DNA from: Pseudomonas sp. Tri1
GTDB taxonomy: Bacteria; Pseudomonadota; Gammaproteobacteria; Pseudomonadales; Pseudomonadaceae
DNA length: 64,000 bases
Reading direction: 5' to 3'
Assembly: GCF_017968885.1 (NCBI RefSeq)
Contig: NZ_CP072913.1
Span: 4,386,001 to 4,450,000, forward strand
Shown here: piece after piece, positions 1 to 9,653 of the stretch
Layout of the letters: every line of letters starts with the position of its first letter
Numbering within the stretch: position 1 is the stretch's first letter
The notes under the pieces: generated by a model
Told to the model about the DNA's origin: nothing
The model's database searches: none
Seen by the model: only the letters and a program-made list of their open reading frames with translations
Position numbers and translations under genes: made by a program

Positions 1-154
1 CGAATCGTCTATAAAGTTCCGCCGGCAATCCGGATTTCTGACCAACAGTTACCTTACGCCTCGTTGGATTGTTGACTCGTTGTTGCAAGCCGAGCAAAAT
101 GATTTCAATTTGCCATCCAAGCCCTTAGCTTCAGCTTATTTCATGGAAGAAAGC

Positions 155-556
155 ATGAAAACGGTTATATCGATCGCCGTACTTTTCGTAGCATGCTACG
201 CCACAGCGGACGTTCAGAAAATCCAATATAACTACGACGATTCGGCGGCGGAATACGCCATCGTCTCGTTTGCTGAATATGGTCCTGCCATCCACGCCAC
301 CATACGAAGAACGGGGACGTACTTCACCAGCTATACAAAATTGGAGCTTGATTGCGCCAACCGCAATGTCCGCCATATGGGCATGTACAGCAGCGTCGAG
401 GCCTTGGAAAACGTTCAGTTTGACGAGATGCAGGGGCGAATCGTCGAGGGCACCGTGGCTGATGAAGTAGGGAAAGTACTCTGCAGCGGTTCCACCTTGA
501 CCGCCTCGCAGTCCGCTGAACTGCCTGCCAAAGCGCAACCAGACGACAAGATTTGA
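155..556 (+). CDS. Small exported protein of unknown function
   Basis: Encodes 133 residues. I chose the internal ATG because a GGAAGA ribosome site lies just upstream and the protein then begins with a clean signal peptide (MKTVISIAVLFVACYATA, cleavage near ADVQ). The longer in-frame start would bury this signal. The mature part is polar, with two cysteines that could form a periplasmic disulfide. It matches no family I recognise. A 7-bp GC-rich inverted repeat follows the stop and may terminate the transcript. Function unknown; export is inferred from the signal peptide. Confidence 0.6.
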   Translation: MKTVISIAVLFVACYATADVQKIQYNYDDSAAEYAIVSFAEYGPAIHATIRRTGTYFTSYTKLELDCANRNVRHMGMYSSVEALENVQFDEMQGRIVEGTVADEVGKVLCSGSTLTASQSAELPAKAQPDDKI

Positions 557-561
557 TCCCT

Positions 562-581
562 ACGCCGCTAGCCTGCGGCGT
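562..581 (+). terminator. GC-rich hairpin after the small exported protein
   Basis: ACGCCGC and GCGGCGT form a perfect 7-bp stem around a 6-base loop, six bases after the stop codon. Only a short T run follows (in TTGCCTTTCG), so termination strength is uncertain. A second perfect hairpin, GTCAGAGCA/TGCTCTGAC with a 3-base loop, lies at 604-624. Confidence 0.4.
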
Positions 582-770
582 TGCCTTTCGCACCCGAGCG
601 AAAGTCAGAGCAAAATGCTCTGACATGGATGTCTTCGTATTGGATGGCGAGACCTTGCGACGGCTCGCCAGTGACTACTGCAAGACTCTTTATTTGTGCA
701 TAGACAGAAAAAGGCAACCTGACCCGATGACCTGAAGTACCTACCTACTCTTGGCGGGTGGGGAAGATTC

Positions 771-977
771 ATGCACGCAAAAAAGATATTCGAGTTCCTG
801 ATGTCGCTGTTGGCCTACGCTCTTGTCTCACTGCTCTGGTTGGCGTACGCCGTTCCAAGCATGATCGAGCAAGACTCAGACCTCTCATTGATCGTGGCCG
901 CCACCGGGTCGATCATTTGGATGTGTGCCACGGGCTGTATCGTTTTGTACATGATCCAGAAGTCCCGAGCGAGCTGA
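771..977 (+). CDS. Small two-helix membrane protein
   Basis: Encodes 68 residues. A GGGGAAG ribosome site precedes the ATG. Two hydrophobic stretches, about residues 9-29 and 40-61, would make a hairpin in the inner membrane, joined by an acidic loop (EQDSDLS). There is no recognisable domain. It stands alone between an orphan gene and the convergent GlxA-type regulator. Coding status rests on the ribosome site and the membrane-helix pattern; function unknown. Confidence 0.5.
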   Translation: MHAKKIFEFLMSLLAYALVSLLWLAYAVPSMIEQDSDLSLIVAATGSIIWMCATGCIVLYMIQKSRAS

Positions 978-1028
978 TCGAGAGATCGAACCCACTCGGC
1001 TACGCAAAAAGCGCGTTACATCGAGGCC

Positions 1029-2072
1029 TTAGCGCAACGCTTGTTTTCGCTCAAGCCTGGAACGATAACTGCCCGGTGGAACGCCGAAAAAATCCCGGAA
1101 ACGCCGTTGGAAGTGCGGCGAACTGACAAAGCCCGTCGCCACGGCGATTTCTGTCACAGACCGATTGGTTTGCTGGATGAGTTGGCGCGCGCGCGTCAGG
1201 CGCAGTTCCAGGTAATAGCGCGTTGGAGTCGCCCCGAGAAAACTGCAGAAGCGTCGTTCCAACTGCCGCTTGGAAATCTTGACGCACGCCGCCAGCTCAT
1301 CGATGGTCAAGGGCTCCTCTACGTTTTGCCACATCAGCTCCAACGCCAGCTTGAGACTTTCCGGCAGCGTCGGGTCCGTTTCGACAAAGACCGGCGGTAA
1401 ATCCGAAGCATCATCGCCGGATTCATCACAGCGAAGAATCTCCTCGATCGCCCCCACCAGCGCCTGCCCTCCCGTCTTGCTGATCAACTGGAGCATCATG
1501 CGCAGCGAGCTGTTCGCGCCGGCGCAACTGACCCGCTCCCGGTCAACCACGTAGGCGCGGCTGGAAACCTTCACGTGGGGAAACATCTCCGTCATCATGG
1601 CGCGGCTTTCCGGATGCACGGCGCATTCGAAACCATCGAGCAGGTTGGCATCGGCAACAAAAAACACGCCGTTCCACAACCCGCCCAGTATCGCCCCGGA
1701 CGTTGCATTGGCGCGCAGCTTGCGACGCAGCAATGGATGGCCCTGCAACTTCACACGAAAGCCACCGGCGACGATCAGCACGTCCTGGTTCTCCGGCATC
1801 TGCGCCAGCTCGATGTCAGTCGAGATGACGATTCCCAGGTCGCTCGTCACCTGCGCCCCGGAAACCCCCACCGTCAATACCTCGTAGAGCGGCATGTCGC
1901 TCATCAGGTTGGCGGTCACCAGCGCGTCCACCGCCCCGGTGAAGGACATCATCGAGAAGTTATCCATCAACACAAACGCGACACGGATCGGCGCCTGGTT
2001 GGCAGGTGCCGACCCGAGCGGTCGATAAGCCATGTTCTTGTTTTTAAGTACGCTTTCGAATGCGCTTGGCAT
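1029..2072 (-). CDS. GlxA-family transcriptional regulator (DJ-1/PfpI + AraC HTH)
   Basis: Encodes 347 residues: an N-terminal DJ-1/PfpI amidase-like domain (about residues 25-205) and a C-terminal AraC double helix-turn-helix (about 240-340, containing SKRQLERRF and ATGFVSSPHFQRRFRDFFG). The start was set at the ATG preceded by GAGG; an upstream ATG has no ribosome site. This is the architecture of GbdR, CdhR and SouR, which control glycine betaine, carnitine and sarcosine catabolism in Pseudomonas, so a quaternary-amine ligand is plausible given the island that follows. It diverges from the chemoreceptor gene and may control it. The actual target is not shown by the sequence. Confidence 0.85.
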   Translation of the reverse strand: MPSAFESVLKNKNMAYRPLGSAPANQAPIRVAFVLMDNFSMMSFTGAVDALVTANLMSDMPLYEVLTVGVSGAQVTSDLGIVISTDIELAQMPENQDVLIVAGGFRVKLQGHPLLRRKLRANATSGAILGGLWNGVFFVADANLLDGFECAVHPESRAMMTEMFPHVKVSSRAYVVDRERVSCAGANSSLRMMLQLISKTGGQALVGAIEEILRCDESGDDASDLPPVFVETDPTLPESLKLALELMWQNVEEPLTIDELAACVKISKRQLERRFCSFLGATPTRYYLELRLTRARQLIQQTNRSVTEIAVATGFVSSPHFQRRFRDFFGVPPGSYRSRLERKQALR

Positions 2073-2361
2073 AGGACCTCGTTGATACATGAAGACGACC
2101 AGTACTTACCTGACGCCGACACCTTTAGAAAAGGCCAATGGGATGCAGTGCCGCCGGCACTATCTTCCAGATTAGCGAGGTTGTCTGCAATCGCCTCGCG
2201 GCAGCCTGATCGATCTCCGGTGGCAACCCATCGGCCTAAAGTACATGGGACTTTGGTCGATATGCTATGGGTAGGCATGGGCGCTTCCCTTCCAGAATTC
2301 GTAACGCTCACCGCTAATGTTTCCGCCGCTCCAACACCTAAAATATTCCGCGGGAGAAGTC

Positions 2362-4305
2362 ATGAATATCAAACAGAAGCTGACATGGGCGTTCGCGGCC
2401 ATTGCCTGCCTCCCGGTTGTCCTGGTGGCAGTGCTCGTGGTGTTGAACCTGCGCGACGCCGCAAAAGCCAACTTCCTGGATAGCAGCGGCCGTGAAATCC
2501 GCCAGATCGACAATGGCATGAAACAGTTCTTCGACGGCATCAGCCAGAACGTCGAATACATCGCCAAGGATCCACGGGTCATCGCGGCCAAAGGCCTGAA
2601 AAACTACTCCCTTGCCGACGCGGCACAAACGCCCCTTCCTGAAATCAACCAACAGCTTCTGGAGATCTTCGACAGATTTGCCAAGAGCCATCCAACCACC
2701 GCCTACCTTTCCGTGGGGCAAAGCGACGGTGGTTATGCCAGTTGGCCTGATGATCCCAAAATGACCAACTACGATCCGCGCGTGCGCCCCTGGTACAAGG
2801 CTGCGATAGCCAAACCGGGCACTACCGTGCGTACAGATGCCTATTATTGGGCGCCGGACGATGTGTCGCTGATCGGCACCGTGCACACCGTCGCCGACGC
2901 CAGTGGCAACCTGGTGGGCGTGGTTGGCCTGGACGTGTCGCTCAAGCAACTGACCGAGCTGGTCAAGAACATCAAGCTGGGCGAAAGCGGCTACCTGATG
3001 CTGGTCGAAGCCAACGGCAATGTCCTGGTCGATCCGGCCGATGCCAAGCACAACTTCAAGCCGTTGGCCGACCTTGGCCCCAACTACGCCGAGCTGGCTA
3101 AAAGCAGCGATGGCGTGACCCAGATCGAGATTGACGGTGTGCCTTACATGGCCAACGTCGTCAGTTCCAAGGGCCTGGGCTGGCGCTTCATCGGCCTGAT
3201 CAAGCGCGATGAAGTGATGGCCGAGGCTTCGAGCCTGACCTGGTTGATCGCCGTCATTGCCGCTGCGCTGGCGGCGGTCTTCGCAGTCGTCGGTGCCAGT
3301 TTCGCCAGCGTCATCGTGCGTCCGATTCGTGGTGTTGCCAACGGCCTGCAGGAAATCGCCGAAGGTGAAGGCGACCTCACTCGTAAACTCTCAGTGCAAG
3401 GCAAGGACGAAACGGCCACTCTGGCGGGCTGGTTCAACCAGTTCCTGGGCATGATCGCGCAACTGATGCAGCGTATCGGCAGTGCCTCTTCCGACCTGCA
3501 AACGGCCGCGGCCGATACCAGCCACGTGGCTCAAAACATGAACGACGCTGCCGGGCGCCAGCGCCAGGCCGTGGAGCTGGTCAGCACCGCGTTCAACGAA
3601 ATGGTCGCCACCGCCAACGAAGTCGCCCGCTCCTGCAGCCAGGCCGCCTCCAGTGCGGACGAAGGCTACCGCGACGTGCACGACGGGCAGCAGCACATCG
3701 GCGAAGCCACCGGCAGTGTGCTGAGGCTGAGCGAGGACCTGCAAAAGTCGACCCAGACCATGCAGGCGCTGGAACAGGACAGCAAGAACATCAACACCAT
3801 CCTCGACACCATTCGCTCGATTGCCGAACAGACCAACCTGCTGGCCCTCAACGCCGCCATCGAGGCAGCACGCGCCGGTGATCAAGGTCGCGGCTTTGCC
3901 GTGGTGGCCGACGAAGTCCGCGCCCTGGCCCGACGTACCGCCGACTCCACCGGTGAGATCGACAGCCTGCTGGGCAACCTCGCCCGACGTACCCAGGAAG
4001 TCACCCTGCAAATGCAGGGCAGCCTCCAGGTGTCGCAAACCAGCGTGGAACGCATCCAACAGGCCCGCGACAGTTTCGACAAGATCCGCACCTCAGTGGA
4101 TTCGATCCGCGACCAGAACACCCAGATCGCCACGGCCGCAGAGGAACAGCACCAAGTGGCCGAAGACATCAACCGGCACATCGCGCAGATCCATGCCGAT
4201 GCACAGCTGGTCGAGGAATTCGCCCACTCGGCGCAGACCGGCTCGGGGCGCTTGACCGATATTTCCGGGCAGCTCAAAGGACTGGTGGGGCGGTTCAAGT
4301 TCTAG
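2362..4305 (+). CDS. Methyl-accepting chemotaxis protein with dCache sensor
   Basis: Encodes 647 residues. It has an N-terminal membrane helix (about 8-30), a periplasmic double-Cache domain, a second membrane helix (about 295-315), a HAMP domain, and a cytoplasmic signalling tip with the [19 protein letters not shown] core. The distal Cache pocket carries YDPRVRPWY (residues 137-145), the motif of amino-acid and amine receptors such as PctA and PctD. The start was chosen at the ATG after GGGAGAAG. It relays ligand binding to CheA/CheW. Amine or amino-acid ligands are likely from the motif; onium ligands are a guess from context. Confidence 0.9.
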   Translation: MNIKQKLTWAFAAIACLPVVLVAVLVVLNLRDAAKANFLDSSGREIRQIDNGMKQFFDGISQNVEYIAKDPRVIAAKGLKNYSLADAAQTPLPEINQQLLEIFDRFAKSHPTTAYLSVGQSDGGYASWPDDPKMTNYDPRVRPWYKAAIAKPGTTVRTDAYYWAPDDVSLIGTVHTVADASGNLVGVVGLDVSLKQLTELVKNIKLGESGYLMLVEANGNVLVDPADAKHNFKPLADLGPNYAELAKSSDGVTQIEIDGVPYMANVVSSKGLGWRFIGLIKRDEVMAEASSLTWLIAVIAAALAAVFAVVGASFASVIVRPIRGVANGLQEIAEGEGDLTRKLSVQGKDETATLAGWFNQFLGMIAQLMQRIGSASSDLQTAAADTSHVAQNMNDAAGRQRQAVELVSTAFNEMVATANEVARSCSQAASSADEGYRDVHDGQQHIGEATGSVLRLSEDLQKSTQTMQALEQDSKNINTILDTIRSIAEQTNLLALNAAIEAARAGDQGRGFAVVADEVRALARRTADSTGEIDSLLGNLARRTQEVTLQMQGSLQVSQTSVERIQQARDSFDKIRTSVDSIRDQNTQIATAAEEQHQVAEDINRHIAQIHADAQLVEEFAHSAQTGSGRLTDISGQLKGLVGRFKF

Positions 4306-4341
4306 ATGATTTGAGGTGATGAGCCAGGGACGGCTCGCTAC

Positions 4342-4990
4342 TCAGGACGCTACGAACGAAAAGCCGCAATGAGCCGCACTGCGCTCATACTCCAGAAGAC
4401 ATTCATAGTCCGCCTCACTGGCCGGCAGCACTTCCTTGATCGCCAGGTCACGAGATATCTCAGGAAGTTGGCTCAAGGCTTCATTCATTGCCTTCCTGAT
4501 TGAATCCACGTCCGCAGGCGTTCGCCGAATCGAGGTTATATAGGGCAGGCAGGGACTGCGCACACTTCGCGCCAGGATCCTCAGACCCTCGATCTCGTCG
4601 CTGTTATCCCTCGCAAGATAGTCGTAGGTGACGCTGTCCACAGAAGCCAGATCACCGTCGCCATCTTTGAGCATTCGCATGCTCTCCCTGTGCGATCCGG
4701 TCAAGGTTAGTCTTGAGAAAAAACCACGGGCGCTGATCCCGGCAAGCGTATGACGCAATAGATTCATTCCTGAATTGGAATCCTGAGCGTTGATCAGTCC
4801 ATGGCTGCCCTGGAAACCCGCCAGATCAGTCACGGCCGAATCAACTCTACAGAGCAGCAAACTGCAATGGTCACCGCCCGAGCTATGGGCAAGCTCATAG
4901 CTCGGGCGCCCGATCAGCCTCACCCTTCCCCGCAGCGAAGTGACTAACGGATAGCCACAGGTCTGGGACAGTGAATAAACTCGAACAGGA
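4342..4990 (-). pseudogene. 5'-truncated PhnD-like phosphate/phosphonate-binding protein
   Basis: The reading frame is open from the stop up to about 5001, but the recognisable family sequence starts only at LSQTCGYPLVTSLRGRV, which in full-length Pseudomonas relatives lies some 50-60 residues into the protein. Upstream of it the frame runs straight into the 3' end of the transporter gene and meets a stop at 5002-5004, with no proper start or ribosome site. A GTG at 4923 could give 193 residues but would discard conserved sequence. The remainder (SNSGMN, DLASVDSVTY) is typical of PhnD-like periplasmic binding proteins. I read it as a decayed gene cut by a rearrangement at about 4975-4990. Confidence 0.7.
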
Positions 4991-4993
4991 TGT

Positions 4994-5881
4994 CTACCCT
5001 TTCACCTTGATCGCATACAGGCCTCCGGCAATCACCATGCACGCCCCCACTACTGTCCATGTGTCAGGAAGCTCGCCAAACACGAACAGACCTATCAACG
5101 TGGCAAACACCAGAAGCGTGTAGTTGAAGGGCTGGAGCGTGGCCGCCGTCGCGTATCTAAGCGCTTGGATAAGTAAAAGCTGGGCCACTACGCCTGTTAT
5201 CGAAAGGACCCCGATCAGTACCCATTGCTTCGGGCTTGGAGAAACCCAGCCCGGAAGACCCAGCAAGGTGATGGCTACCGCACCGAAGAACCCCATGTAG
5301 AGCATGTTCGTAGCAAACGAATCACCTTGGCTGATTCGTCGGGTCAGCACACTGAAAACAGCGAACCCCAAGGCCGACAGCAGTGGGATAAGCGCTGCCA
5401 GTTCAAAAACACCGGTGCCTGGTCGAAGGATCACCACCGTGCCCGTGAAACCGATAGCGGCGGCAATCCATCGGCGAATGCCAACGTACTCCCCCAAAAA
5501 TGCACCTGCCAAAGCCAGGGTCATCAGGGGAAACACGGCGTACAGGGCATGCATTTCAGCCAACCCCAGGTAGCGCAGCCCTAATCCAAACAAAGCGATT
5601 TCACCGACCCCGATCAACGCACGAATGATCTGGAGAAAAGGGTGCTGGCTTCGACATGCGGTTCGCAAGCTTCCTTGATAAACGCTGTAACCGACAGCAA
5701 AGGCCAGGAATACCCAATAGCGCACCATGACGAGTTGCGCGATGGGTAGATCCTTGACAAGCACCTTGGTGATGCCGTCCTGGCTTGCAAAGATCAACAT
5801 CGACAGCAGACACAAGATGATTCCAAGTTGAGGCCTGGGAACATCGTAATGACGCACGGCGTTTTCCAGCTGACTGCTCAT
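4994..5881 (-). CDS. EamA/DMT-superfamily inner-membrane transporter
   Basis: Encodes 295 residues with about ten hydrophobic helices in two EamA repeats (about residues 18-145 and 155-290). The start was placed at the ATG preceded by AGGGGA; an ATG eight codons upstream has no good ribosome site. Family members export or import small metabolites, and the substrate cannot be read from sequence. It is the last gene of a leftward group with the FAD oxidase, DapA-like lyase and aldehyde dehydrogenase, and the 36-base gap suggests one transcript. Its 3' end coincides with the broken PhnD-like gene. Confidence 0.85.
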   Translation of the reverse strand: MSSQLENAVRHYDVPRPQLGIILCLLSMLIFASQDGITKVLVKDLPIAQLVMVRYWVFLAFAVGYSVYQGSLRTACRSQHPFLQIIRALIGVGEIALFGLGLRYLGLAEMHALYAVFPLMTLALAGAFLGEYVGIRRWIAAAIGFTGTVVILRPGTGVFELAALIPLLSALGFAVFSVLTRRISQGDSFATNMLYMGFFGAVAITLLGLPGWVSPSPKQWVLIGVLSITGVVAQLLLIQALRYATAATLQPFNYTLLVFATLIGLFVFGELPDTWTVVGACMVIAGGLYAIKVKG

Positions 5882-5917
5882 ACATTCCCCTGGGCGGTTT
5901 TGCACTTCACGATGACA

Positions 5918-7243
5918 TCATTCACGCCCGGCACGCCATTCACGCAAACGTAAGTCGGCTTTGGCGCCAATGCTCAGAAATGGCTGGGGCGGAAGGTTTT
6001 TGGGCGAGTCATAATTGGAAAAAATTTCAACCAACTGCGATTTCAGCCCCACGGCGGCCTCAGCCGCTGCAATCCCGGCAGCCGTAGATTTCGAAGCTCC
6101 CAGGCCATTGCATGCACAAGCGGCGAATAAACCTGGCTCGATCTCGCCAAAAATCGGCACGCCGTTCCAGGTCAGCGCCATCGGACCGCCCCATCGATAT
6201 TGCATCTTCACGCCTGCCAGGCCGGGGAAGCGATCAACGAACTTGCCATCATGTACCCGTCCCGCGCTACGTACATGGCCCTCATTGATTTCCAGCCCGG
6301 CGTGATAGGAATAACGCGAACGGATCAGGATGCGATCACCCTCAGCGCCACTGACCCGGCGCACGGTCGTGCCCATGGGCAGCGCCGGCGTGGCCGCCCA
6401 ATCTCGCTTCCCGCTCAGGCGTCGTGGGTCAAAAGGCTCCGACATCGACGCATAGGTAAAGACATGCAGCAGTTGCCCGGGAAACAGACCAAAACTCTGG
6501 GCATGGCCGTTGTTGGCCAAAATGATGCGTTTGGCCGTAACGGTGCCCTTGGACGTTTTAAGTGACCAGCCTCCCGACTGCTTGTCGAAGGACAGGACCG
6601 CAGAGTTTTCATACAGCGTTACCGGATTGCGCAGACTGTCTGCAACCGCTCGAATGTAGGCTGCTGGCTGCACCATCACCGTACCAGGCATGTAGAGCCC
6701 GGAAGTGTAGAGCTGGCTGCCAGTCACCCCATGAATGCCTTTGGCATCCAGGATTTCATGGGCCTCATTAAGCCCTTGCAGTTGTCGGGCATACGCCTTG
6801 ATGTGGGCATCACCTTTCTGGCTGATTGCCACGCTGTAACGACCGCACGGGTCAATGATATCGCGCCCCCAGCCGTACTCCTGCGCCATGTCGGTGGCCA
6901 AGCCGATCGCCGTCCGGTAAAGCGTGATGTCCCGTCGGGCCCGGTCGGTTGATGAGCCCCCGAAATCTTCCGAGCTGACCTCATGGGGCAAATCAATAAT
7001 GAAGCCTGAATTGCGCCCGGTGGCGCCCTCTGCGACAACGCCGGCTTCCAGTATCGCAACCCGCAGCGTCGGATCGAGCAGGGACAACCGACGCGCGGCC
7101 GAGAGGCCGGCAAAGCCGGCACCGATGATCGCAACGTCAGCGGTCACTGCGCCCTCCAGCGGGAGGGTCGGTACGCGGGCGGGAAGCAGGGCCACCCAGG
7201 CGGAAAGACTGCTGTTTTTTGGAAATTTAGTGGCCACGTACAT
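5918..7243 (-). CDS. FAD-dependent amine/amino-acid oxidoreductase (DAO family), copy 1
   Basis: Encodes 441 residues. The N-terminus has the Rossmann dinucleotide site IIGAGFAGLSAARRL (about residues 40-54), followed by GATGRNSGF, as in the PuuB/OrdL branch of D-amino-acid-oxidase-like enzymes. The C-terminal CNGLGASKSTAAG closes the FAD site. Such enzymes oxidise amines or N-alkyl amino acids to imines. A GGGAGC ribosome site precedes the ATG. It is directly downstream of a DapA-like lyase and an aldehyde dehydrogenase; oxidase + DHDPS-family enzyme + aldehyde dehydrogenase is the enzyme set used for hydroxyproline breakdown. A paralogous pair recurs at 18.7-21.0 kb. The substrate is unknown. 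Confidence 0.85.
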   Translation of the reverse strand: MYVATKFPKNSSLSAWVALLPARVPTLPLEGAVTADVAIIGAGFAGLSAARRLSLLDPTLRVAILEAGVVAEGATGRNSGFIIDLPHEVSSEDFGGSSTDRARRDITLYRTAIGLATDMAQEYGWGRDIIDPCGRYSVAISQKGDAHIKAYARQLQGLNEAHEILDAKGIHGVTGSQLYTSGLYMPGTVMVQPAAYIRAVADSLRNPVTLYENSAVLSFDKQSGGWSLKTSKGTVTAKRIILANNGHAQSFGLFPGQLLHVFTYASMSEPFDPRRLSGKRDWAATPALPMGTTVRRVSGAEGDRILIRSRYSYHAGLEINEGHVRSAGRVHDGKFVDRFPGLAGVKMQYRWGGPMALTWNGVPIFGEIEPGLFAACACNGLGASKSTAAGIAAAEAAVGLKSQLVEIFSNYDSPKNLPPQPFLSIGAKADLRLREWRAGRE

Positions 7244-7261
7244 GACTTGCTCCCAAGATCG

Positions 7262-8155
7262 TCAGGCGAGTTCGGACTCCAGAGCGATCAAAGGCTCAAG
7301 GGCTGTCTTTAGCACGGCGATCTTCTCGGCAGGCAGACGCGCCAACGGTCGGCGAGGGTTACCCGCGCCATAGCCGGTGATCTCGGCACCGGCATAGACC
7401 GATTGCACGTAATCACCCTTCCAGATCAACGACATCACCGGCTCGATCGACCGCCAGATCTCCCGGGCACGGGCCCAGTCCTGCTCCATGGCGGCCTTCA
7501 CTGCCGCCACACAAGAGCGCGGCGCCATGTTCGCCCCGCCCCAGATCAGGCCCGCCGCACCGGCAAAGAGCGCGTATGGCACCAGCGGGTCGGCGCCGTT
7601 CATGGTCGGCAGGCCCGTACGGATCAGTGACGCCTGCGCGGAGAGATCGCCACTGCTGTCCTTGACCGATACGAAGTTCGGGATTTCGCTCAGTTGGCGA
7701 AACAGATCCGGGGTGACTTCGACGCCCACCGCCTGAGGCACGTTGTAGCCGATGATGGGCAACCCGGCTTCAGCCACCGTGGAATAGAAGTCGACGATGC
7801 CCTGGTCATCGGTGGGGCCTTCGAAAAACGGCGGAAGCACCATGACGCCGTGCGCGCCGCACTCGGCGGCATGCCGGGTACGCTCCACCACCTCGTCAGC
7901 CAGCAAGGCAGAGGTTTGAACGATGATGCGGGCACGCCCGTCAATGACGTTCGCGCCAAAGGCAACCAACTGTCTGGACTCTTCTTGGCTCAGGTAGACA
8001 TGCATGCCCGTCCCGGAACTCAGGACAAAGCCATGCACGCCGGCGGCGAGATAGCGCTCGAGCAAGGTCTCAAAGCGCGGATAGTCGATCTTGCCCTGGG
8101 CATCAAAAGGGGTGGTGACAGCGAGATTGAGCCCGGAAAAAGCGAATGCAGTCAT
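7262..8155 (-). CDS. DapA-like (DHDPS/NAL superfamily) lyase or dehydratase, copy 1
   Basis: Encodes 297 residues forming one TIM barrel. The Schiff-base lysine (K165 in VSVKDSSGD) and the conserved tyrosine (Y137 in IIGYNVP) are present. The usual GTTGE pyruvate-binding loop is replaced by SSGTGMHVY, so it is unlikely to be the housekeeping dihydrodipicolinate synthase. DHDPS-family enzymes next to FAD oxidases and aldehyde dehydrogenases include the 4-hydroxy-pyrroline-2-carboxylate deaminase of hydroxyproline catabolism, which makes 2-oxoglutarate semialdehyde. The 18-base gap to the oxidase and the close spacing to the aldehyde dehydrogenase indicate one operon. The substrate is inferred only. 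Confidence 0.85.
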   Translation of the reverse strand: MTAFAFSGLNLAVTTPFDAQGKIDYPRFETLLERYLAAGVHGFVLSSGTGMHVYLSQEESRQLVAFGANVIDGRARIIVQTSALLADEVVERTRHAAECGAHGVMVLPPFFEGPTDDQGIVDFYSTVAEAGLPIIGYNVPQAVGVEVTPDLFRQLSEIPNFVSVKDSSGDLSAQASLIRTGLPTMNGADPLVPYALFAGAAGLIWGGANMAPRSCVAAVKAAMEQDWARAREIWRSIEPVMSLIWKGDYVQSVYAGAEITGYGAGNPRRPLARLPAEKIAVLKTALEPLIALESELA

Positions 8156-8159
8156 GGGA

Positions 8160-9653
8160 TCAAATCTCTTCTTCGCTGGAGAGATCCAGCCAGATGGTTT
8201 TCAGTTGGGTGTACTGATCGTGGGCATGCAACGAGTTGTCGCGGCCACCGAAACCTGACTGTTTGTAACCACCAAATGGCGTGGTGATGTCACCTTCTCC
8301 AAATGAGTTGACGGTCACCGTCCCGGCCTTGAGCGCGCGGGCAATACGCATGGCGCGCTTGCCGTTGTCCGTGAACACCGAAGCAGCGAGTCCGTAGTCC
8401 GTGTCGTTGGCCACTGCCACCGCTTCCTGGAGGCTGCTGACGGTGATCACGGTGAGGATCGGGCCGAAGATTTCTTCGCGCGCAGGTCTTGCGTCATTGC
8501 TCGAAGCTTCGATGATGGTCGGGTGTACGTACCGCCCCTGGCTGGTCTGCCCGCCAAAAAGCACCGGCTCACCCTGGCCCAGGTAGGAACTGACCTTGCT
8601 GAAATGTTCGGTGGACACCAACGGGCCAACGCGGTTGGCCGGGTCGAGCGGATCCCCCACATGCCAGTCGTTGGCGAAATGTTTGATGCGCTCGAGCAGG
8701 GCCTGCTTGATGTCCTCATGCACGATCAGTCGGGAGATCGCGGAACAGTTCTCCCCCATGTTCCAGAACGCACCGTTCACGATGTGCGAGGCTACACTGT
8801 CCAGGTCACTGACATCGTCCAGGACGATGCAAGGGTTCTTGCCCCCCATCTCCAGCACCACTTCCTTGAGATTGGTCTCGGCGGAGTATTTCAGGAAGCG
8901 GCGCCCGGTATCTGTCGAGCCAGTAAAAGAGATGACGTCGATATCAGGGTGACGGCCAATGGGCTCACCGACCTCAGCCCCGCCCCCGGTCACAACGTTG
9001 AAGACCCCGGCGGGGATGCCGGCCTCCAAGGCCAACTGAGCAACGCGCAGGGTCGTCAACGACGTTTCTTCCGCCGGCTTGACCACCAGGGAGCAACCTG
9101 CGGCCAGCGACGGGCCGATTTTCCAGGCCAGCATCAACAGCGGGAAGTTCCAAGGCAAGACCAGGCCAACCACACCGATCGCCTCACGGACAACCAACGC
9201 GAGATGACCGTCGGACGCAGGTGACACCTGGTCATAGATCTTGTCGATGGCTTCGGCGTGCCAGCGCAGGCAGTTGATGGTTTCCGGCACATCGACTGTC
9301 TGGCAGTCGAAAATGGTCTTGCCGCTGTCCAGGCTTTCCATCACCGCGAGTTCCACTGCGTTCTCTTCGATCAACGCTGCCAGACGCAAGATTGCCTGCT
9401 TACGCGCACTGGGGTGAAGCTTTGACCAACGACCATCATTGAAAGCGGCCCGCGCTGCTGTGACGGCCGCGTCCACATCAACTGACGAACAAGCAGCCAC
9501 ATCGGCCAGGTGCTCACCATTGGCGGGATTAACCGTGCTAAACGTTGCGCCGGAAAGTGCCGAACGTATTTCACCATCGATCACAGCCTTGTTTGGCAAG
9601 GTCAGTTGCCGAGCAATCGACTGGTATTCTTCTGTTGTTTTCAACTGAGTCAT
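8160..9653 (-). CDS. NAD(P)-dependent aldehyde dehydrogenase (PuuC/betaine-aldehyde type)
   Basis: Encodes 497 residues, full length for the family. It has the catalytic cysteine C303 (in GENCSAISR), the general base E268 (in LEMGGKN) and the cofactor loop FTGSTDTGRRF. The start was chosen at the ATG with GGGAAG six bases upstream rather than six codons earlier. It oxidises an aldehyde to an acid. Sitting upstream of the DapA-like lyase and FAD oxidase, it could take a semialdehyde made by the lyase; oxidation of betaine-type or aminoaldehydes is an alternative. First gene of the leftward operon, with its promoter in the gap upstream. Confidence 0.9.
   Translation of the reverse strand: MTQLKTTEEYQSIARQLTLPNKAVIDGEIRSALSGATFSTVNPANGEHLADVAACSSVDVDAAVTAARAAFNDGRWSKLHPSARKQAILRLAALIEENAVELAVMESLDSGKTIFDCQTVDVPETINCLRWHAEAIDKIYDQVSPASDGHLALVVREAIGVVGLVLPWNFPLLMLAWKIGPSLAAGCSLVVKPAEETSLTTLRVAQLALEAGIPAGVFNVVTGGGAEVGEPIGRHPDIDVISFTGSTDTGRRFLKYSAETNLKEVVLEMGGKNPCIVLDDVSDLDSVASHIVNGAFWNMGENCSAISRLIVHEDIKQALLERIKHFANDWHVGDPLDPANRVGPLVSTEHFSKVSSYLGQGEPVLFGGQTSQGRYVHPTIIEASSNDARPAREEIFGPILTVITVSSLQEAVAVANDTDYGLAASVFTDNGKRAMRIARALKAGTVTVNSFGEGDITTPFGGYKQSGFGGRDNSLHAHDQYTQLKTIWLDLSSEEEI

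Noticed and set aside
1-154. A possible gene fragment at the left edge
   Set aside because: No frame extends in from the edge with recognisable sequence, so nothing is called before 155.
553-735. A 60-codon frame after the first small gene
   Set aside because: It overlaps two hairpins and has no ribosome site or recognisable product.
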